Part shown: piece by piece, positions 36,358 through 47,120 of the stretch
Numbering within the stretch: position 1 is the stretch's first letter
How the letters are laid out: every line of letters starts with the position of its first letter
From: Gammaproteobacteria bacterium
GTDB taxonomy: Bacteria > Pseudomonadota > Gammaproteobacteria > HK1
DNA: 64,000 nucleotides
Assembly (NCBI GenBank): GCA_021773645.1
Contig: JAJFJU010000010.1
Coordinates: 124,001 to 188,000, forward strand
Reading direction: 5' to 3'
Translations under genes and position numbers: made by a program
The notes under the pieces: generated by a model
The model's input: only the letters and a program-made list of their open reading frames with translations
Databases searched by the model: none
Told to the model about the DNA's origin: nothing

Positions 36358-37932
36358 ATGGCCTTTGCCGCGGAGGATGGGGCGCTGAGCAAGGCATTAT
36401 TGCGATCGACGGCCACCGTGGGCCTCAATACCATCCTGTCGCGGGTGCTGGGTTTGGTGCGGGATGTGGTTATTGCCCGCATCTTTGGCACCGGGGCCGG
36501 GGCCGATGCCTTTTTTGTCGCCTTCCGTATTCCCAATTTCCTCCGGCGCCTGTTCGCTGAGGGGGCCTTTTCACAGGCCTTTGTGCCGGTACTTGCCGAG
36601 TATCGTAGCCAGCATCCACCAGAGGCAGTGCGTGAATTGGCGCAAAGCACCGCTGGTGTGCTCGGTGGCATTTTATTTTTGGTGACCGCTGTTGGCGTGA
36701 TCGCCGCGCCGGTGCTGGTGATGATTTTCGCCCCAGGCTTTATCGATGAGGCGGAAAAATATGAGCTCACCGTCAGCATGCTGCGCATCACCTTTCCTTA
36801 TCTGCTGTTTATCTCGCTGACTTCGCTGGCGGGCGGCATCCTTAATACCTATGGCGTATTCAGCGTGCCGGCCTTTACCCCGGTGCTATTAAATATCTTT
36901 CTTATCGGTGCAGCGACCTTGCTGGCGCCCCATCTGCAACAGCCGATCACGGCGTTAGCCTGGGGCGTATTGCTGGGGGGGATAGCGCAACTGTGCTTTC
37001 AGTTCCCCTTTCTATATCGACAGGGCTTTCTCTGTATACCCCATTTTAATTTTCGTCATCCGGGAGTGCGGAAGATCTTTAAATTGATTCTGCCGGCCAT
37101 TTTCGGGGTCTCGGTGTCGCAGATTAATTTGTTGGTAGACACCCTCATCGCCTCATTCTTGGTGACCGGCAGCGTCTCCTGGTTGTATTACTCGGATCGG
37201 CTGGTGGAGTTTCCTCTGGGAGTTTTTGGCATCGCGCTGGCCACGGTGATTCTGCCCAATTTGTCCCGTAAACATGCTGAAGGGGCAGGAGATGCCTTTG
37301 CCGCCACCCTAGATTGGGCGCTGCGCTGGGTGGTGCTTATTGCGGTACCGGCGGCTATCGGCTTGATGTTCCTCGCCGCACCCATCCTGGCCACGCTGTT
37401 TCAATACGGTGCCTTTGATGCCCATGGCGTGGCCATGAGTAGTCTGAGTCTGATGGCCTATGCATTGGGCCTGCCCGCCTTTGTGCTGGTGAAAATACTG
37501 GCGCCGGGCTTTTATGCCCGCCAAGACACGCGTACCCCTGTGCGCGTAGGCATTATCGCCATGCTGGCTAATATTGTGCTTAATTTGGCGCTGGTGTTTC
37601 CGCTGGCGCATACGGGGCTGGCGCTAGCGACTTCTTTAGCGGCTTGGCTTAATGCGGGCCTGCTCTATCGTGGTTTACGCCGATTGAACGTCTGCCGTCC
37701 TCTTCCTGGCTGGGGCCTGCTGTGGCTGCGGGTGGTAGTGGCTGGAGGCGCTATGGCAGCCATGCTTTGGTGGTGGCGCGGTGAGTTGGCGCAGTGGATA
37801 GAATGGGGGCTTGGCGAGCGCGTTCTGGCCCTTGCTACCTTGGTGCTTGGCGGCGTTGCACTCTATGGCTTGTTGCTGCTGCTCAGCGGCTTTCGACCAA
37901 CTTCATTAGTGCTTAAGAGCGATGGGGAGTGA
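36358..37932 (+). CDS. murJ: Lipid II flippase MurJ
   Basis: Flips lipid II across the inner membrane for peptidoglycan synthesis. At 524 residues it has about 14 hydrophobic segments. The N-terminus has TVGLNTILSRVLGLVRDVVIARIFG and FRIPNFLRRLFAEGAFSQAFVP, the MviN/MurJ signature, with the conserved charged residues R18/R24-like and RR near residue 60. AAGGG lies before the ATG. Divergent from rpsT and followed by ribF after 67 bases. Confidence 0.95.
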   Translation: MAFAAEDGALSKALLRSTATVGLNTILSRVLGLVRDVVIARIFGTGAGADAFFVAFRIPNFLRRLFAEGAFSQAFVPVLAEYRSQHPPEAVRELAQSTAGVLGGILFLVTAVGVIAAPVLVMIFAPGFIDEAEKYELTVSMLRITFPYLLFISLTSLAGGILNTYGVFSVPAFTPVLLNIFLIGAATLLAPHLQQPITALAWGVLLGGIAQLCFQFPFLYRQGFLCIPHFNFRHPGVRKIFKLILPAIFGVSVSQINLLVDTLIASFLVTGSVSWLYYSDRLVEFPLGVFGIALATVILPNLSRKHAEGAGDAFAATLDWALRWVVLIAVPAAIGLMFLAAPILATLFQYGAFDAHGVAMSSLSLMAYALGLPAFVLVKILAPGFYARQDTRTPVRVGIIAMLANIVLNLALVFPLAHTGLALATSLAAWLNAGLLYRGLRRLNVCRPLPGWGLLWLRVVVAGGAMAAMLWWWRGELAQWIEWGLGERVLALATLVLGGVALYGLLLLLSGFRPTSLVLKSDGE

Positions 37933-37967
37933 ACTACGGAGCTCCCTCTAACGGGCGCTGCTTAGGC

Positions 37968-37973
37968 TATAAT
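37968..37973 (+). promoter_or_regulatory. Candidate -10 box for ribF
   Basis: A perfect TATAAT, 26 bases before the ribF ATG; the -35 region is weak. ribF may instead be read from murJ. Confidence 0.35.
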
Positions 37974-37999
37974 CCGCCCTTTTTTACGTACCTTTGACG

Positions 38000-38926
38000 A
38001 TGGAACTGATACGCGGAATTCATAACCTGCAGCCTTTTCATAATGGCTGCGTACTGACCATCGGTAATTTTGATGGTGTGCAGCTTGGCCATCAGGCGAT
38101 ACTCAAGCAATTGGCCTGCATTGGTGAGCGTGAGCGCTTGCCCGCGGTACTAATGACATTTGAGCCTCATGCACGGGAATTCTTCGACAGTGCCAAGGCA
38201 CCTGCACGCCTTACCCGGTTGCGCGAAAAGGTCTTGGCCTTGCGGGAAACCCCGTTGGATCGGATTTTTGTGTTGCGCTTTAATCAGGCGCTGGCTGAGA
38301 TGAGCGCCGAGCATTTTATAGAAGATTTGTTGGTGCGCAGACTTGGCATACGTCATTTGGTGGTGGGGGATGATTTTCGCTTTGGTCACCGGGGCGTGGG
38401 CAATCTGGCGCTGTTGCGCGAGGCCGGCGAGCGCTTGGGGTTTAGGGTACATCGGACTGCCACTTATCGCCTTGAGGGGCGTCGGGTAAGCAGCTCTTGG
38501 GTACGCGAGGCGCTGGCCGCCGATGATTTGAAGCAGGCGGAGGTGCTGTTGGGACGGCCCTATCGTATGGGCGGGCGTGTCATCCATGGCGAGCGCAAGG
38601 GGCGGGAGCTAGGTTTTCCCACCGCCAACATCGCGCTGCATCGCCTGGTTTCCCCGCTTTCTGGCATCTATGCGGTGCGGGTGCATGGGATTGGTGACGG
38701 TACTCTGCCGGCGGTGGCTTATGTGGGGCGCCGCCCCACCGTGGATGGCAACTGCATCCTGTTAGAGGTGCATTTATTTGATTTTTCCAAGGATCTCTAC
38801 GGCTGTTATTTGGAGGTGGATTTCCTTGAGCATATTCGTGGCGACCGGCGCTTTGATACGCTGGACGCACTGCAACAGCAAATTCGTGTAGACACCCAGG
38901 CGGCGCGTGCGTTGCTCGCCGTTTGA
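38000..38926 (+). CDS. ribF: Bifunctional riboflavin kinase / FAD synthetase
   Basis: Converts riboflavin to FMN and then FAD. The nucleotidyl transferase domain has LTIGNFDGVQLGHQAIL (HxGH-type motif) and VVGDDFRFGHRGVG; the kinase domain has GRVIHGERKGRELGFPTANI with the PTAN motif and GIYAVRV. 308 residues from ATG 38000; an in-frame TTG lies at 37994. Upstream of ileS in the conserved gammaproteobacterial order. Confidence 0.95.
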   Translation: MELIRGIHNLQPFHNGCVLTIGNFDGVQLGHQAILKQLACIGERERLPAVLMTFEPHAREFFDSAKAPARLTRLREKVLALRETPLDRIFVLRFNQALAEMSAEHFIEDLLVRRLGIRHLVVGDDFRFGHRGVGNLALLREAGERLGFRVHRTATYRLEGRRVSSSWVREALAADDLKQAEVLLGRPYRMGGRVIHGERKGRELGFPTANIALHRLVSPLSGIYAVRVHGIGDGTLPAVAYVGRRPTVDGNCILLEVHLFDFSKDLYGCYLEVDFLEHIRGDRRFDTLDALQQQIRVDTQAARALLAV

Positions 38927-38942
38927 GTACCAACTAAGGAAG

Positions 38943-39091
38943 CTCTGATCTATTCGTGAACTCGTACCTTGCGCCCAAAATGTCCATCTTTATCGTTATT
39001 GCTCTTCGTAATAGCCAGCTATTACGTGCAATCAATGCCTCAAAGCTGAACATTTTGAATCACAATCTACTTCGCTCAGAATAAATCAGAG
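38943..39091 (+). repeat. 149-bp near-palindromic dispersed element, copy 2 (MITE-like)
   Basis: Matches 1772-1920 in the same orientation relative to the downstream gene. The inverted ends are longer here: GGAAGCTCTGATCTATTC on the left and GAATAAATCAGAGCTCCCC on the right. The centre pairs TAATAGC with GCTATTA. Compared with copy 1, the left-arm pair GC has become AT while the facing right-arm GC has become AT, two compensatory changes. The element fills most of the ribF-ileS gap and ends 29 bases before ileS. Confidence 0.8.
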
Positions 39092-39120
39092 CTCCCCTAA
39101 AATACCGATTATCCGAGACT

Positions 39121-41943
39121 ATGGCCGACTATAAAGACACCCTGAACCTGCCGAAAACAGACTTTCCCATGCGCGCCAATCTCGCCCGCCGTGAGCCGGA
39201 GTTGCTGGCCTTCTGGGAAGACATGGACCTCTACGGGCGGCTACGCAAGCAGCGCGCCGAAAGTGAGAAATACATCCTCCACGATGGCCCTCCCTACGCC
39301 AACGGGGACATCCACATCGGTCACGCGGTCAATAAGATTCTCAAGGACATTATCGTCAAGGCACGTGGTCTCAATGGCCTGGATGCCCCCTATGTGCCTG
39401 GCTGGGATTGCCATGGTCTGCCCATTGAATTGATGGTGGAGAAAAAAATCGGCAAGGCCGGGGTGAAGGTGGATCACGCTTGTTTTCGTCAGGCATGCCG
39501 TGAGTACGCAGCCAAGCAGGTAGACCGCCAGCGTAAGGATTTCAAGCGTCTTGGGGTCTTTGGTGACTGGGATAACCCCTATCTCACCATGGATTTTGAG
39601 GTGGAGGCAGACATCATCCGTGCCCTAGGCAAAATAATAGCGGCCGGGCATCTTGAGCAGGGCTTCAAGCCGGTGCATTTTTGTACCGACTGTGGCTCGG
39701 CGCTGGCCGAGGCCGAGGTGGAGTATGAGGATAAGGAATCTCCAGCCATCGATGTGCGCTTCCGGGTAGTTAATCCCGAGGCCTTTTGTGCCGCCTTTGG
39801 GCTGGAAACCGCTGTAGCCGGGCCACTCTCAGTGGTCATCTGGACCACCACACCCTGGACCTTGCCCGCCAATCAGGCGGTGGCCCTGCACGCGGATCTG
39901 GAATATGTCCTGGTAGCCTGCGACGGCGGCGAACATCTGGTGGTTGCTACGGCCCTGCTGGAAGGGGTGATGGCCCGTTGTGGCGTGGAGTCATGGGAAG
40001 TGCTGGGCCATTGTCACGGCGGGGATCTCGAATACCAATCCCTGCGCCATCCTTTTTATGCGCGTGAAGTGCCGATCATTCTGGGTGATCACGTCACCCT
40101 GGAGGCCGGTACCGGTGCTGTTCATACCGCGCCGGGTCATGGCCAGGACGATTATGTGGTGGGGCAGCGCTACAAACTGGCGGTGGATAATCCCGTAGGG
40201 GCCAATGGCTGTTTTGTAGAGGGCACCGAGTTATTTGCCGGGGAGCACGTCTTCAAGGCCAATGATCATGTGCTGGAGGTATTGCGCGAACACGGGACAT
40301 TGCTCAAGGCGGAGCGCTTGCGTCATAGCTATCCCCATTGCTGGCGTCACAAGACCCCGATTATTTTTCGCGCCACCCCACAGTGGTTTATCAGTATGGA
40401 CAAGGCCGGTTTGCGCAAGCAGGCGATGGCGGCCATGGATGAGGTGTCCTGGCAGCCGGACTGGGGGCAGGCACGGATTCAGGGGATGGTGGAGAACCGC
40501 CCCGATTGGTGCATCTCGCGTCAGCGCAGTTGGGGGGTGCCGATCCCGGTTTTTGTGCATAAGGATAGTGGTGCCTTGCACCCGGACACACCGCAGCTCA
40601 TCCAGCGGATTGCCGATTTGGTGGAGGCCGACGGTATCGATCGCTGGTTTGAACTGGATGCGGCGGAGCTACTGGGAGATGAGGCCGAGGATTACCTTAA
40701 AGCTGGCGACACCCTGGATGTGTGGTTCGATTCCGGTGTAACCCATTTTTCGGTACTTGGGCGCACCCCCGGGCTGAGCTTTCCGGCAGATCTTTATCTT
40801 GAGGGTTCGGACCAGCATCGTGGCTGGTTCCAGTCCTCCTTGCTGACCTCCATTGCCATGAACGGCAAGGCACCCTATCGCAGCGTGCTCACCCACGGCT
40901 TCACCGTGGATGCCGATGGCAAGAAAATGTCCAAGTCTCGCGGCAATGTGGTTGCTCCCCAGAAGGTGATTAATAATCTGGGTGCGGATATCCTGCGTCT
41001 GTGGGTGGCGGCGACGGATTACAGTGCGGAGATGAATGTCTCCGATGAGATCCTCAAGCACACCGCCGATGCCTATCGGCGCATTCGCAATACCGCGCGC
41101 TTCTTGCTGGGCAATTTGCACGGCTTTGACCCCGCTATGGAGCTATTGCCTGAGGGGGAAATGCTGGCACTTGATCGCTGGGTAGTGGGGCGTGCCTACG
41201 ACCTACAGGCCGAGCTGCGCGAGGCCTATGACCAAAATAATTTCCACCTTGTTTATCAAAAGGTACATAACTTCTGTGCCGTGGATTTGGGCAGTTTTTA
41301 TCTGGATATCCTCAAAGATCGACTATACACCACACCGACCAAGGGCATTCCCCGGCGCTCTGCCCAGACTGCCATGTACCACATCGGTTGTGCCCTGGTG
41401 CATTGGCTGGCGCCGGTGCTGAGCTTTACTGCCGAGGAGATCTGGCGAGCCCTGCCTGGGGAGCGTGAGCACGAATCGGTGTTTCTCTCTACCTGGTACG
41501 AGGGGCTGTTCCCGCTACAGGATGAGGCCATGGATCACGCTTTCTGGAACACCATGTTGGCTACCCGTACGGTGGTGAACAAATCACTCGAGGCGCTGCG
41601 GGCCGGGCGGGAGATTGGCTCGGCACTGGAGGCTGAGGTCACGCTTTATTGTGATGATGCCTTGGCCAGTGCGCTGGAAAGCCTGGGCGACGAGCTGCGT
41701 TTTGTGTTTATTACCTCGGTGGCCACTGTACGTCCGCTGGCGGAGCGACCCTCAGATGCAGAGCGCGTAGAGCCGCTACCAGGGGTGGAGCTGTGGCTGC
41801 AGATCACGCCTTCATCCCATTCCAAGTGTGTGCGTTGCTGGCATCGACGGGAGGATGCGGGCCAGAACACAGAGCATCCGGAGCTCTGCCTGCGTTGTGT
41901 GGAGAATGTCGAGGGTGCAGGTGAGGTGCGGCGTTACGCCTGA
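39121..41943 (+). CDS. ileS: Isoleucyl-tRNA synthetase
   Basis: Class I aminoacyl-tRNA synthetase charging tRNA-Ile, with editing of valine. HIGH motif in [20 protein letters not shown] motif in [14 protein letters not shown]1 editing region with [14 protein letters not shown] and [15 protein letters not shown]. The C-terminal zinc knuckle is [14 protein letters not shown] then CLRC. 940 residues, the usual bacterial length. The stop overlaps the lspA start. The 5' leader is largely repeat copy 2. Confidence 0.98.
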   Translation: MADYKDTLNLPKTDFPMRANLARREPELLAFWEDMDLYGRLRKQRAESEKYILHDGPPYANGDIHIGHAVNKILKDIIVKARGLNGLDAPYVPGWDCHGLPIELMVEKKIGKAGVKVDHACFRQACREYAAKQVDRQRKDFKRLGVFGDWDNPYLTMDFEVEADIIRALGKIIAAGHLEQGFKPVHFCTDCGSALAEAEVEYEDKESPAIDVRFRVVNPEAFCAAFGLETAVAGPLSVVIWTTTPWTLPANQAVALHADLEYVLVACDGGEHLVVATALLEGVMARCGVESWEVLGHCHGGDLEYQSLRHPFYAREVPIILGDHVTLEAGTGAVHTAPGHGQDDYVVGQRYKLAVDNPVGANGCFVEGTELFAGEHVFKANDHVLEVLREHGTLLKAERLRHSYPHCWRHKTPIIFRATPQWFISMDKAGLRKQAMAAMDEVSWQPDWGQARIQGMVENRPDWCISRQRSWGVPIPVFVHKDSGALHPDTPQLIQRIADLVEADGIDRWFELDAAELLGDEAEDYLKAGDTLDVWFDSGVTHFSVLGRTPGLSFPADLYLEGSDQHRGWFQSSLLTSIAMNGKAPYRSVLTHGFTVDADGKKMSKSRGNVVAPQKVINNLGADILRLWVAATDYSAEMNVSDEILKHTADAYRRIRNTARFLLGNLHGFDPAMELLPEGEMLALDRWVVGRAYDLQAELREAYDQNNFHLVYQKVHNFCAVDLGSFYLDILKDRLYTTPTKGIPRRSAQTAMYHIGCALVHWLAPVLSFTAEEIWRALPGEREHESVFLSTWYEGLFPLQDEAMDHAFWNTMLATRTVVNKSLEALRAGREIGSALEAEVTLYCDDALASALESLGDELRFVFITSVATVRPLAERPSDAERVEPLPGVELWLQITPSSHSKCVRCWHRREDAGQNTEHPELCLRCVENVEGAGEVRRYA

Positions 41944-42410
41944 TGATGTGGCGCTGGATTCTGCTTGCCGCCGTGGTTTGTGGCCTCGATCAATTCACCA
42001 AGGCATTAGCAGCTACACATCTCGAATTGCATCAGCCATTGGCCCTCATCACGGGTTTGCAGTTCCGCCTTACTTATAACAGTGGTGCAGCGTTTAGCTT
42101 TCTTAGTGATGCTTCCGGGTGGCAGCGCTGGTTTTTTGTAGTGCTCACCCTGTTGATCAGCTCATTTATTGTTGCCTGGATCTACCGTCTGCAAAGGACG
42201 GAAATCTGGACGGGTGTGGCGTTGGGTCTGGTGTTGGGTGGGGCGCTGGGAAATCTCTGGGACCGGCTGGCTCTGGGGGCCGTGCTAGACTTTATCGATG
42301 TGTACTACGGACGGTGGCACTGGCCAGCTTTTAATCTGGCTGATTCAGCCATCAGTGTTGGCGCGGTTATTCTGATCCTGGCGAGTCTGGACGGGGAAAA
42401 AGCGGAATAA
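41943..42410 (+). CDS. lspA: Lipoprotein signal peptidase (signal peptidase II)
   Basis: Inner-membrane aspartyl protease cleaving prolipoprotein signal peptides. Four membrane segments in 155 residues. The catalytic aspartates lie in GGALGNLWDRLALGAVLDFIDVYY and WPAFNLADSAISVG; LTYNSGAAFSFL is also diagnostic. The ATG overlaps the ileS stop (TGATG), indicating coupling. Its activity would process lipoproteins such as TadD in this window. Confidence 0.96.
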   Translation: MMWRWILLAAVVCGLDQFTKALAATHLELHQPLALITGLQFRLTYNSGAAFSFLSDASGWQRWFFVVLTLLISSFIVAWIYRLQRTEIWTGVALGLVLGGALGNLWDRLALGAVLDFIDVYYGRWHWPAFNLADSAISVGAVILILASLDGEKAE

Positions 42411-42447
42411 TCGTTGCTGGCATAGCTGAGGTGTTGAGGATCGAAGT

Positions 42448-44187
42448 ATGGGCCTGACTTTATCTGTACCTGCCATGTCGGCACAGCCTGATCCTGCGGT
42501 GGAAATTCGCCCGGTCTATGCACGCGAGTGGATTGAAGGCCTGCCTTATGCCAATCCCTTGAATCTGGTGACTGCCCTGCACCGGGGGCTTGCTGCATTG
42601 AATCGTAGCCCGATGAAACCGGCGCTGCGGCTGGAATTGCTGGAGCTCTATCTGCGGCCCTACGGTTACCTTATGGAACTTGAGGAAAAGCAGGGTCCGG
42701 TGCACAGCATTGCCGGTTTGGAGAAGAATCGTGCTGGTACCGATGCCACCAAGAATGTAGCCCATGAGCTGGCCCTAGGTTACAAGCTGGTACTGCTTGG
42801 GGCATTACAACAAAAGAAGCGGTTGTGGGGAAAAAACCGCGAGGTGGAGGTGGCCCTGCAACGCGCTACCTTGTTCCTCTCGCATGTGTTGCTGCATGCC
42901 TACCACGAATATTTGCCGACACCGCCACGGGTGTGGCTAGAGCTGGCACAGCTCCATACCTATGGGACGGAAATGGAACTGGGTGGGGTGCGTCCGCCCA
43001 AGGCAGAAATTGACGGCTCTTTGCAATGTACCTTGGCCGAGGCCTATAAGCGTATTTTGCTGACTAGTTTGGTGGACCCCTATCACTTGGCCTATGGCGA
43101 TGTCTGGAAGATTTATCGCTTGCTGGGTGACTGTGCGGGAGATGCCGGTTTGTCGACATTGCATACGGTGGATCAACCCGCCGGGATCTTTGTTATCGAG
43201 CCGGCTTCTGACTCTCGCCCACGCGCTTATGTGGATTATGAAACGGAGAGTCTGAATGGCGACTTCCTGCTGCTGGATGCTAATCCATTGGTGCAGCGCT
43301 TCAAGGGACGCTTGGAGTCCAGCGAAAGATCGGTAGAGCCATCGGGCGCAAGTTCGGCAAGCTTTCTGAAATATATGATTCGTAGCTGGGGGTTGCCACC
43401 GCAGCGTCATACCCCGCGGCGTGGTTCGGATGGCCAAATCAGACTGATGACCGGTCTCACCAATCTCTATTATCTATTGGGCGGAACTGCTACGGATCTG
43501 GATGGTGCCTCCAGCTTTGGGGGCCGTGATCTTGACCATGTGTTTGACACCAAGCAGGAGGCGGAGACGCTGGATGTCATTAGCGTTAAGAGTGGTGGTG
43601 TGGTGACCGTGAGCGCAGGCCATTGGGGCGGGGAAGAGAGGCAAAAACAGCCAGTAAGGCAAGGGAAAAAACCGGCGGCATCACCGATTCCCACACCGGA
43701 TAGTTTTTCTGCAGAGTACTGGGAATTGGTCAATCAGGGGCCTGGTGGCCTGGGTATCGTCAAACATATCCGCCCTAACTACGCCATTGGCGTGGGGGGC
43801 ACCATCGGCATCCAGTTTCCGAGCAAAGTTGATCAGGGTGGTCCTTGGGCACTGGGTGCAGTGCGTTGGCTTAGTATTGCGGACTCAGGTGAATATCAGG
43901 CGGGAGTGCAGTTGCTATCGCCCCGAGCTACCCCTGTGGCTGTACGTGCTGCCAGTGTAGTTGGCCAAGGGGCGAGCCTGCGTGCTGGGCTGGCCTTGCC
44001 GGATCTGGAAGGTGGCTCTGGTAGCAGCCTGATTAGTCCGCGTGGCACTTATCGAAAGGGTGGAACATTGATAGTCGAAACTGACGAGCAGGTGCTCAGG
44101 GTGCGGATGGAATCCCTGGAGGAAACCACGGGCAGTTATGATCGCTTTGCTTTCGCCCTGCTGGGCGAAATGGATACCGGGGAATAA
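42448..44187 (+). CDS. Conserved protein with PilZ-like C-terminal region
   Basis: A 579-residue cytoplasmic protein with no signal or membrane segment. The first 250 residues are helical ([37 protein letters not shown]). The C-terminus from about 425 ([53 protein letters not shown]) resembles PilZ-like domains; NQGPGG may be a degenerate form of the D/NxSxxG motif, and I see no clear RxxxR. Cyclic di-GMP binding is thus uncertain. GAGGATCGAAGT precedes the ATG. It sits between lspA and ispH, where fkpB is usually found. Confidence 0.6.
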   Translation: MGLTLSVPAMSAQPDPAVEIRPVYAREWIEGLPYANPLNLVTALHRGLAALNRSPMKPALRLELLELYLRPYGYLMELEEKQGPVHSIAGLEKNRAGTDATKNVAHELALGYKLVLLGALQQKKRLWGKNREVEVALQRATLFLSHVLLHAYHEYLPTPPRVWLELAQLHTYGTEMELGGVRPPKAEIDGSLQCTLAEAYKRILLTSLVDPYHLAYGDVWKIYRLLGDCAGDAGLSTLHTVDQPAGIFVIEPASDSRPRAYVDYETESLNGDFLLLDANPLVQRFKGRLESSERSVEPSGASSASFLKYMIRSWGLPPQRHTPRRGSDGQIRLMTGLTNLYYLLGGTATDLDGASSFGGRDLDHVFDTKQEAETLDVISVKSGGVVTVSAGHWGGEERQKQPVRQGKKPAASPIPTPDSFSAEYWELVNQGPGGLGIVKHIRPNYAIGVGGTIGIQFPSKVDQGGPWALGAVRWLSIADSGEYQAGVQLLSPRATPVAVRAASVVGQGASLRAGLALPDLEGGSGSSLISPRGTYRKGGTLIVETDEQVLRVRMESLEETTGSYDRFAFALLGEMDTGE

Positions 44188-44188
44188 C

Positions 44189-45118
44189 TTGCATTTAATA
44201 CTTGTTAGTCCCCGTGGTTTCTGTGCCGGTGTCGATCGTGCTATTGCTATCGTTGATCGGGCCCTTGAGCGTTTTGGTGCGCCCATTTATGTGCGCCACG
44301 AGGTGGTGCATAACCGTTTCGTGGTGGAAGGCCTGGAAAGCAAGGGTGCAGTTTTCGTCGATGAACTGGATCAGGTGCCTGATGGCAGCATCGTCATTTT
44401 CAGTGCTCATGGCGTTTCCCGCACAGTGCGGCGGGAGGCGGCGGCTCGTGAGCTGCGAGTATTTGATGCGACATGCCCGCTGGTTACCAAAGTGCACACG
44501 GAGGTTGGGCGCTACGAACGCGGGGGCCGTGAATGTGTGCTCATCGGTCACGCGGGCCATCCAGAAGTAGAGGGCACCCAGGGTCAGTATGAATCTGAGC
44601 TTGGAAATATGTATCTGGTGGAATCTCCGGCGCAGGCTATGACGCTAGCCGTGCGGGACCCGGAACAACTTTCCTTTGTCACCCAAACGACGCTTTCTAT
44701 GGACGATACGATGGAAATTGTCGATATATTACGCGCTCGCTTTCCTGCCATAAGTGGCCCTAAAAAGGATGATATTTGTTACGCCACTCAGAATCGTCAG
44801 GATGGCGTCAAACGGGCTGCGCCGGAATGCGATGTCTTCGTAGTGGTGGGATCACGTAACAGTTCGAATTCCAATCGCTTGCGGGAAATTGCCGAAAAAA
44901 TGGGCTCTCGTGCCTATCTTGTGGACGATGCTGAAGACCTCCAGAAAGAATGGTTTGATGATGTGAAAGCGGTGGGAATTACCGCCGGGGCATCGGCGCC
45001 TGAAGTCTTGGTGCAAGGGGTGGTGGAACGTCTCATTTCCTGGGACGGTGTGCTTGTTAACGAGATACGGGGAAAGACCGAGCGGGTGCGTTTTTCATTG
45101 CCGGTGGAGTTGGCCTAA
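44189..45118 (+). CDS. ispH: 4-hydroxy-3-methylbut-2-enyl diphosphate reductase
   Basis: Last step of the MEP isoprenoid pathway, an iron-sulfur enzyme. Three cluster cysteines are visible: [24 protein letters not shown] and [20 protein letters not shown] with the [10 protein letters not shown] stretch after it. The start is most likely TTG 44189 ([11 protein letters not shown]), with GGGG 6 bases upstream and just after the previous stop; this gives 309 residues, the normal length. An ATG at 44138 would overlap the previous gene. Confidence 0.95.
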   Translation: MHLILVSPRGFCAGVDRAIAIVDRALERFGAPIYVRHEVVHNRFVVEGLESKGAVFVDELDQVPDGSIVIFSAHGVSRTVRREAAARELRVFDATCPLVTKVHTEVGRYERGGRECVLIGHAGHPEVEGTQGQYESELGNMYLVESPAQAMTLAVRDPEQLSFVTQTTLSMDDTMEIVDILRARFPAISGPKKDDICYATQNRQDGVKRAAPECDVFVVVGSRNSSNSNRLREIAEKMGSRAYLVDDAEDLQKEWFDDVKAVGITAGASAPEVLVQGVVERLISWDGVLVNEIRGKTERVRFSLPVELA

Positions 45119-45218
45119 ACCTTCTGGTTTTTTACATTAACCACCGTTCATCCAAGGTTTTCTGCCATTCGTCGGCTTCTCCGTGACAAATTCTCCCTGC
45201 GTTGCTAAACCTTTTTAC

Positions 45219-45728
45219 ATGGCTAAGCAGAGACAGTTCGGTTTTACCCTGATTGAGTTGTTGGTCACCCTGGTGGTGGCGTCGGTGTTGGCGACACTTG
45301 CAGTGCCCGCTTATCAGGGGCTCATCCGAGATACTCGCTTCACCACCCAAATCAATGATTTTGTCGCCGCCTTGCATTATGCGCGTAGCGAGGCGGTTAA
45401 ACGTGGGAGCAACGTCAATCTTGATGCATTGAGTGTCACCACCAACTGGACCAGTGGTTGGCGAGCTTATGCGGACACGGATGCCGACGGCGTACAGGAT
45501 GTGGGAGAGACGGATATACGCCGTGGCGATGCCCTTTCGGCTCCGCTATCACTGACCGCTGGTCCGGCGGGTACCACCAGTGTTCGCTACCGTCCTACTG
45601 GCACCATCACCTCGGTAAATCCCATCACCTTTGACCTGTGTGACAGTAATGTTGCTGGCGAAACCGGTCGACGGATCACCATCGCGGCTATTGGCCGCAT
45701 CAGCATTGCCGATTTCACATGCCTATGA
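45219..45728 (+). CDS. fimT: Type IV pilus minor pilin, FimT/GspH family
   Basis: Minor pilin that helps start type IV pilus assembly. The prepilin cleavage site is QRQFG/FTLIELLVTLVVASVLATLA, with E at position +5. From ATG 45219 the leader is 8 residues; the frame is open to GTG 45183. A GspH/FimT-type C-terminal region includes RDTRFTTQINDFVAALHYARSEAVKRG. First gene of a minor-pilin operon, next to ispH as in Pseudomonas. Confidence 0.88.
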   Translation: MAKQRQFGFTLIELLVTLVVASVLATLAVPAYQGLIRDTRFTTQINDFVAALHYARSEAVKRGSNVNLDALSVTTNWTSGWRAYADTDADGVQDVGETDIRRGDALSAPLSLTAGPAGTTSVRYRPTGTITSVNPITFDLCDSNVAGETGRRITIAAIGRISIADFTCL

Positions 45729-46342
45729 TGAATCAAACCATTTTGTGCAGGGATGCACTTAACTCGCAACGGCATGGATGCCGAAGAGCGATAAACCATC
45801 GTCACATTCGGGGGCTGAGCCTCATTGAGGTCATGGTGGCACTGATGATCCTCTCTATTGGCCTGTTGGGGATTGCCGGATTGCAGGTGGTCAGCATGCG
45901 TTCTAACCATGGTTCTTACGTGCGTGGGCAAGCCATTGTGTTGACCTACGACATGGCCGATCGAATGCGCGCCAACAGCCTTGGGGTCAGGGACATCAAC
46001 CTTGCTGCGGTGAATTTTTATAACAGTTCTGATACCGGCGGACAGTTTCAGGCCGCGGCCAATAATAGTTGTTCCGAGAGCGTTGGTGCCGCGGCAACCA
46101 CCTGTACTGTCGCTCAGGTGGCAGCCAATGACCGCTTTGAGTGGCAGGCGGTATTGGCTGCGCGCTTACCGCAGGGACAGGGAACGGTTTGTCGCGATAG
46201 CACGCCCAATGATGGGACCAATGTTGCCGGAGCCGCTTGTGATAACACGGGCAACGTGTATGCCATCAAGGTCTGGTGGCAGGAAGTAGAACCTGAGACT
46301 GGGCCGGTGAACAAGCGCTTTGTAATGAGGTTCCAGTTATGA
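45719..46342 (+). CDS. pilV: Type IV pilus minor pilin PilV
   Basis: Prepilin-like protein with leader ending HIRG/LSLIEVMVALMILSIGLLGIAGLQ and conserved E at +5. The body includes SYVRGQAIVLTYDMADRMRANS, typical of PilV. 207 residues from ATG 45719; ATG 45725 and 45728 are possible and overlap the fimT stop. The leader is long (about 32 residues), so a later start is plausible. The stop overlaps pilW as ATGA. Confidence 0.88.
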   Translation: MPMMNQTILCRDALNSQRHGCRRAINHRHIRGLSLIEVMVALMILSIGLLGIAGLQVVSMRSNHGSYVRGQAIVLTYDMADRMRANSLGVRDINLAAVNFYNSSDTGGQFQAAANNSCSESVGAAATTCTVAQVAANDRFEWQAVLAARLPQGQGTVCRDSTPNDGTNVAGAACDNTGNVYAIKVWWQEVEPETGPVNKRFVMRFQL

Positions 46343-47106
46343 GCTGCCGATTCCAGGGTAGGGCATTTCGTATGGGTGGCTTGTCACTGCCAGAGCTGAT
46401 GGTGGCGTTGGTTATCAGCCTATTGGTGATGGGCGGCGTGATGCAGATCTTTGTCAGCAATCGCCAGAGCTTTCGTGTTGAGACCAATCTTGGACGGGTG
46501 CAGGAAAATAGCCGCTACGCACTGGAGCAGTTGTCACGTGTAGTACGCATGACCGGTTACCAGGGCAATAGTGCAAATCAATGGGTATTGGGCCCTCTGA
46601 CCGCGGCCAACGGCGGTGTGGTGCCGCTCGCCGGCACCGAGGATGATGTCAATAACTCCGATACCTTTACGTTGATTTATCGAGGTACGGATGATGGTTT
46701 GATCAAGGATTGCCATGGCAATGCGGTGGCTGCCGCAACCACGGTATGGAACCGCTTTTCTCTGAGCGCCAATGACGAGTTGCAGTGTGGAGTCAGCACC
46801 GACGCTGGAACCAACTGGACCACCTTAGTGCTGGTAGATGGTGTTGAGGCCTTGCACGTTCTTTATGGTGAGGACACGGACAATGATGATAGCGCCAATC
46901 GCTATGTGTCGGCACCTAACGTAGCCGATATGGATACGGTGGTCAGCCTGCGGGTTGGTTTGCTGCTAGTGACCCAGGATGATGCCCTCGCCCTTGCCAC
47001 CGGGGGTGCCACTACGGGGTTGCTCAATGAAATAGTTAATCACGGTGCCGATCGGCGCCTGCGTCGAGTTGTGTTCACCACCATTAATCTGCGTAATCAC
47101 TTGTGA
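46339..47106 (+). CDS. pilW: Type IV pilus assembly protein PilW
   Basis: Minor pilin of 255 residues. Leader ends FRMGG/LSLPELMVALVISLLVMGGVMQIF, with E at +5; RVQENSRYALEQLSRVVRMTGYQGN is the PilW signature. The start ATG overlaps the pilV stop by 4 bases. Part of the initiation complex of type IV pili with FimT, PilV, PilX and PilY1. Confidence 0.9.
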   Translation: MSCRFQGRAFRMGGLSLPELMVALVISLLVMGGVMQIFVSNRQSFRVETNLGRVQENSRYALEQLSRVVRMTGYQGNSANQWVLGPLTAANGGVVPLAGTEDDVNNSDTFTLIYRGTDDGLIKDCHGNAVAAATTVWNRFSLSANDELQCGVSTDAGTNWTTLVLVDGVEALHVLYGEDTDNDDSANRYVSAPNVADMDTVVSLRVGLLLVTQDDALALATGGATTGLLNEIVNHGADRRLRRVVFTTINLRNHL

Positions 47107-47120
47107 GGAGGCCGGGCCGC

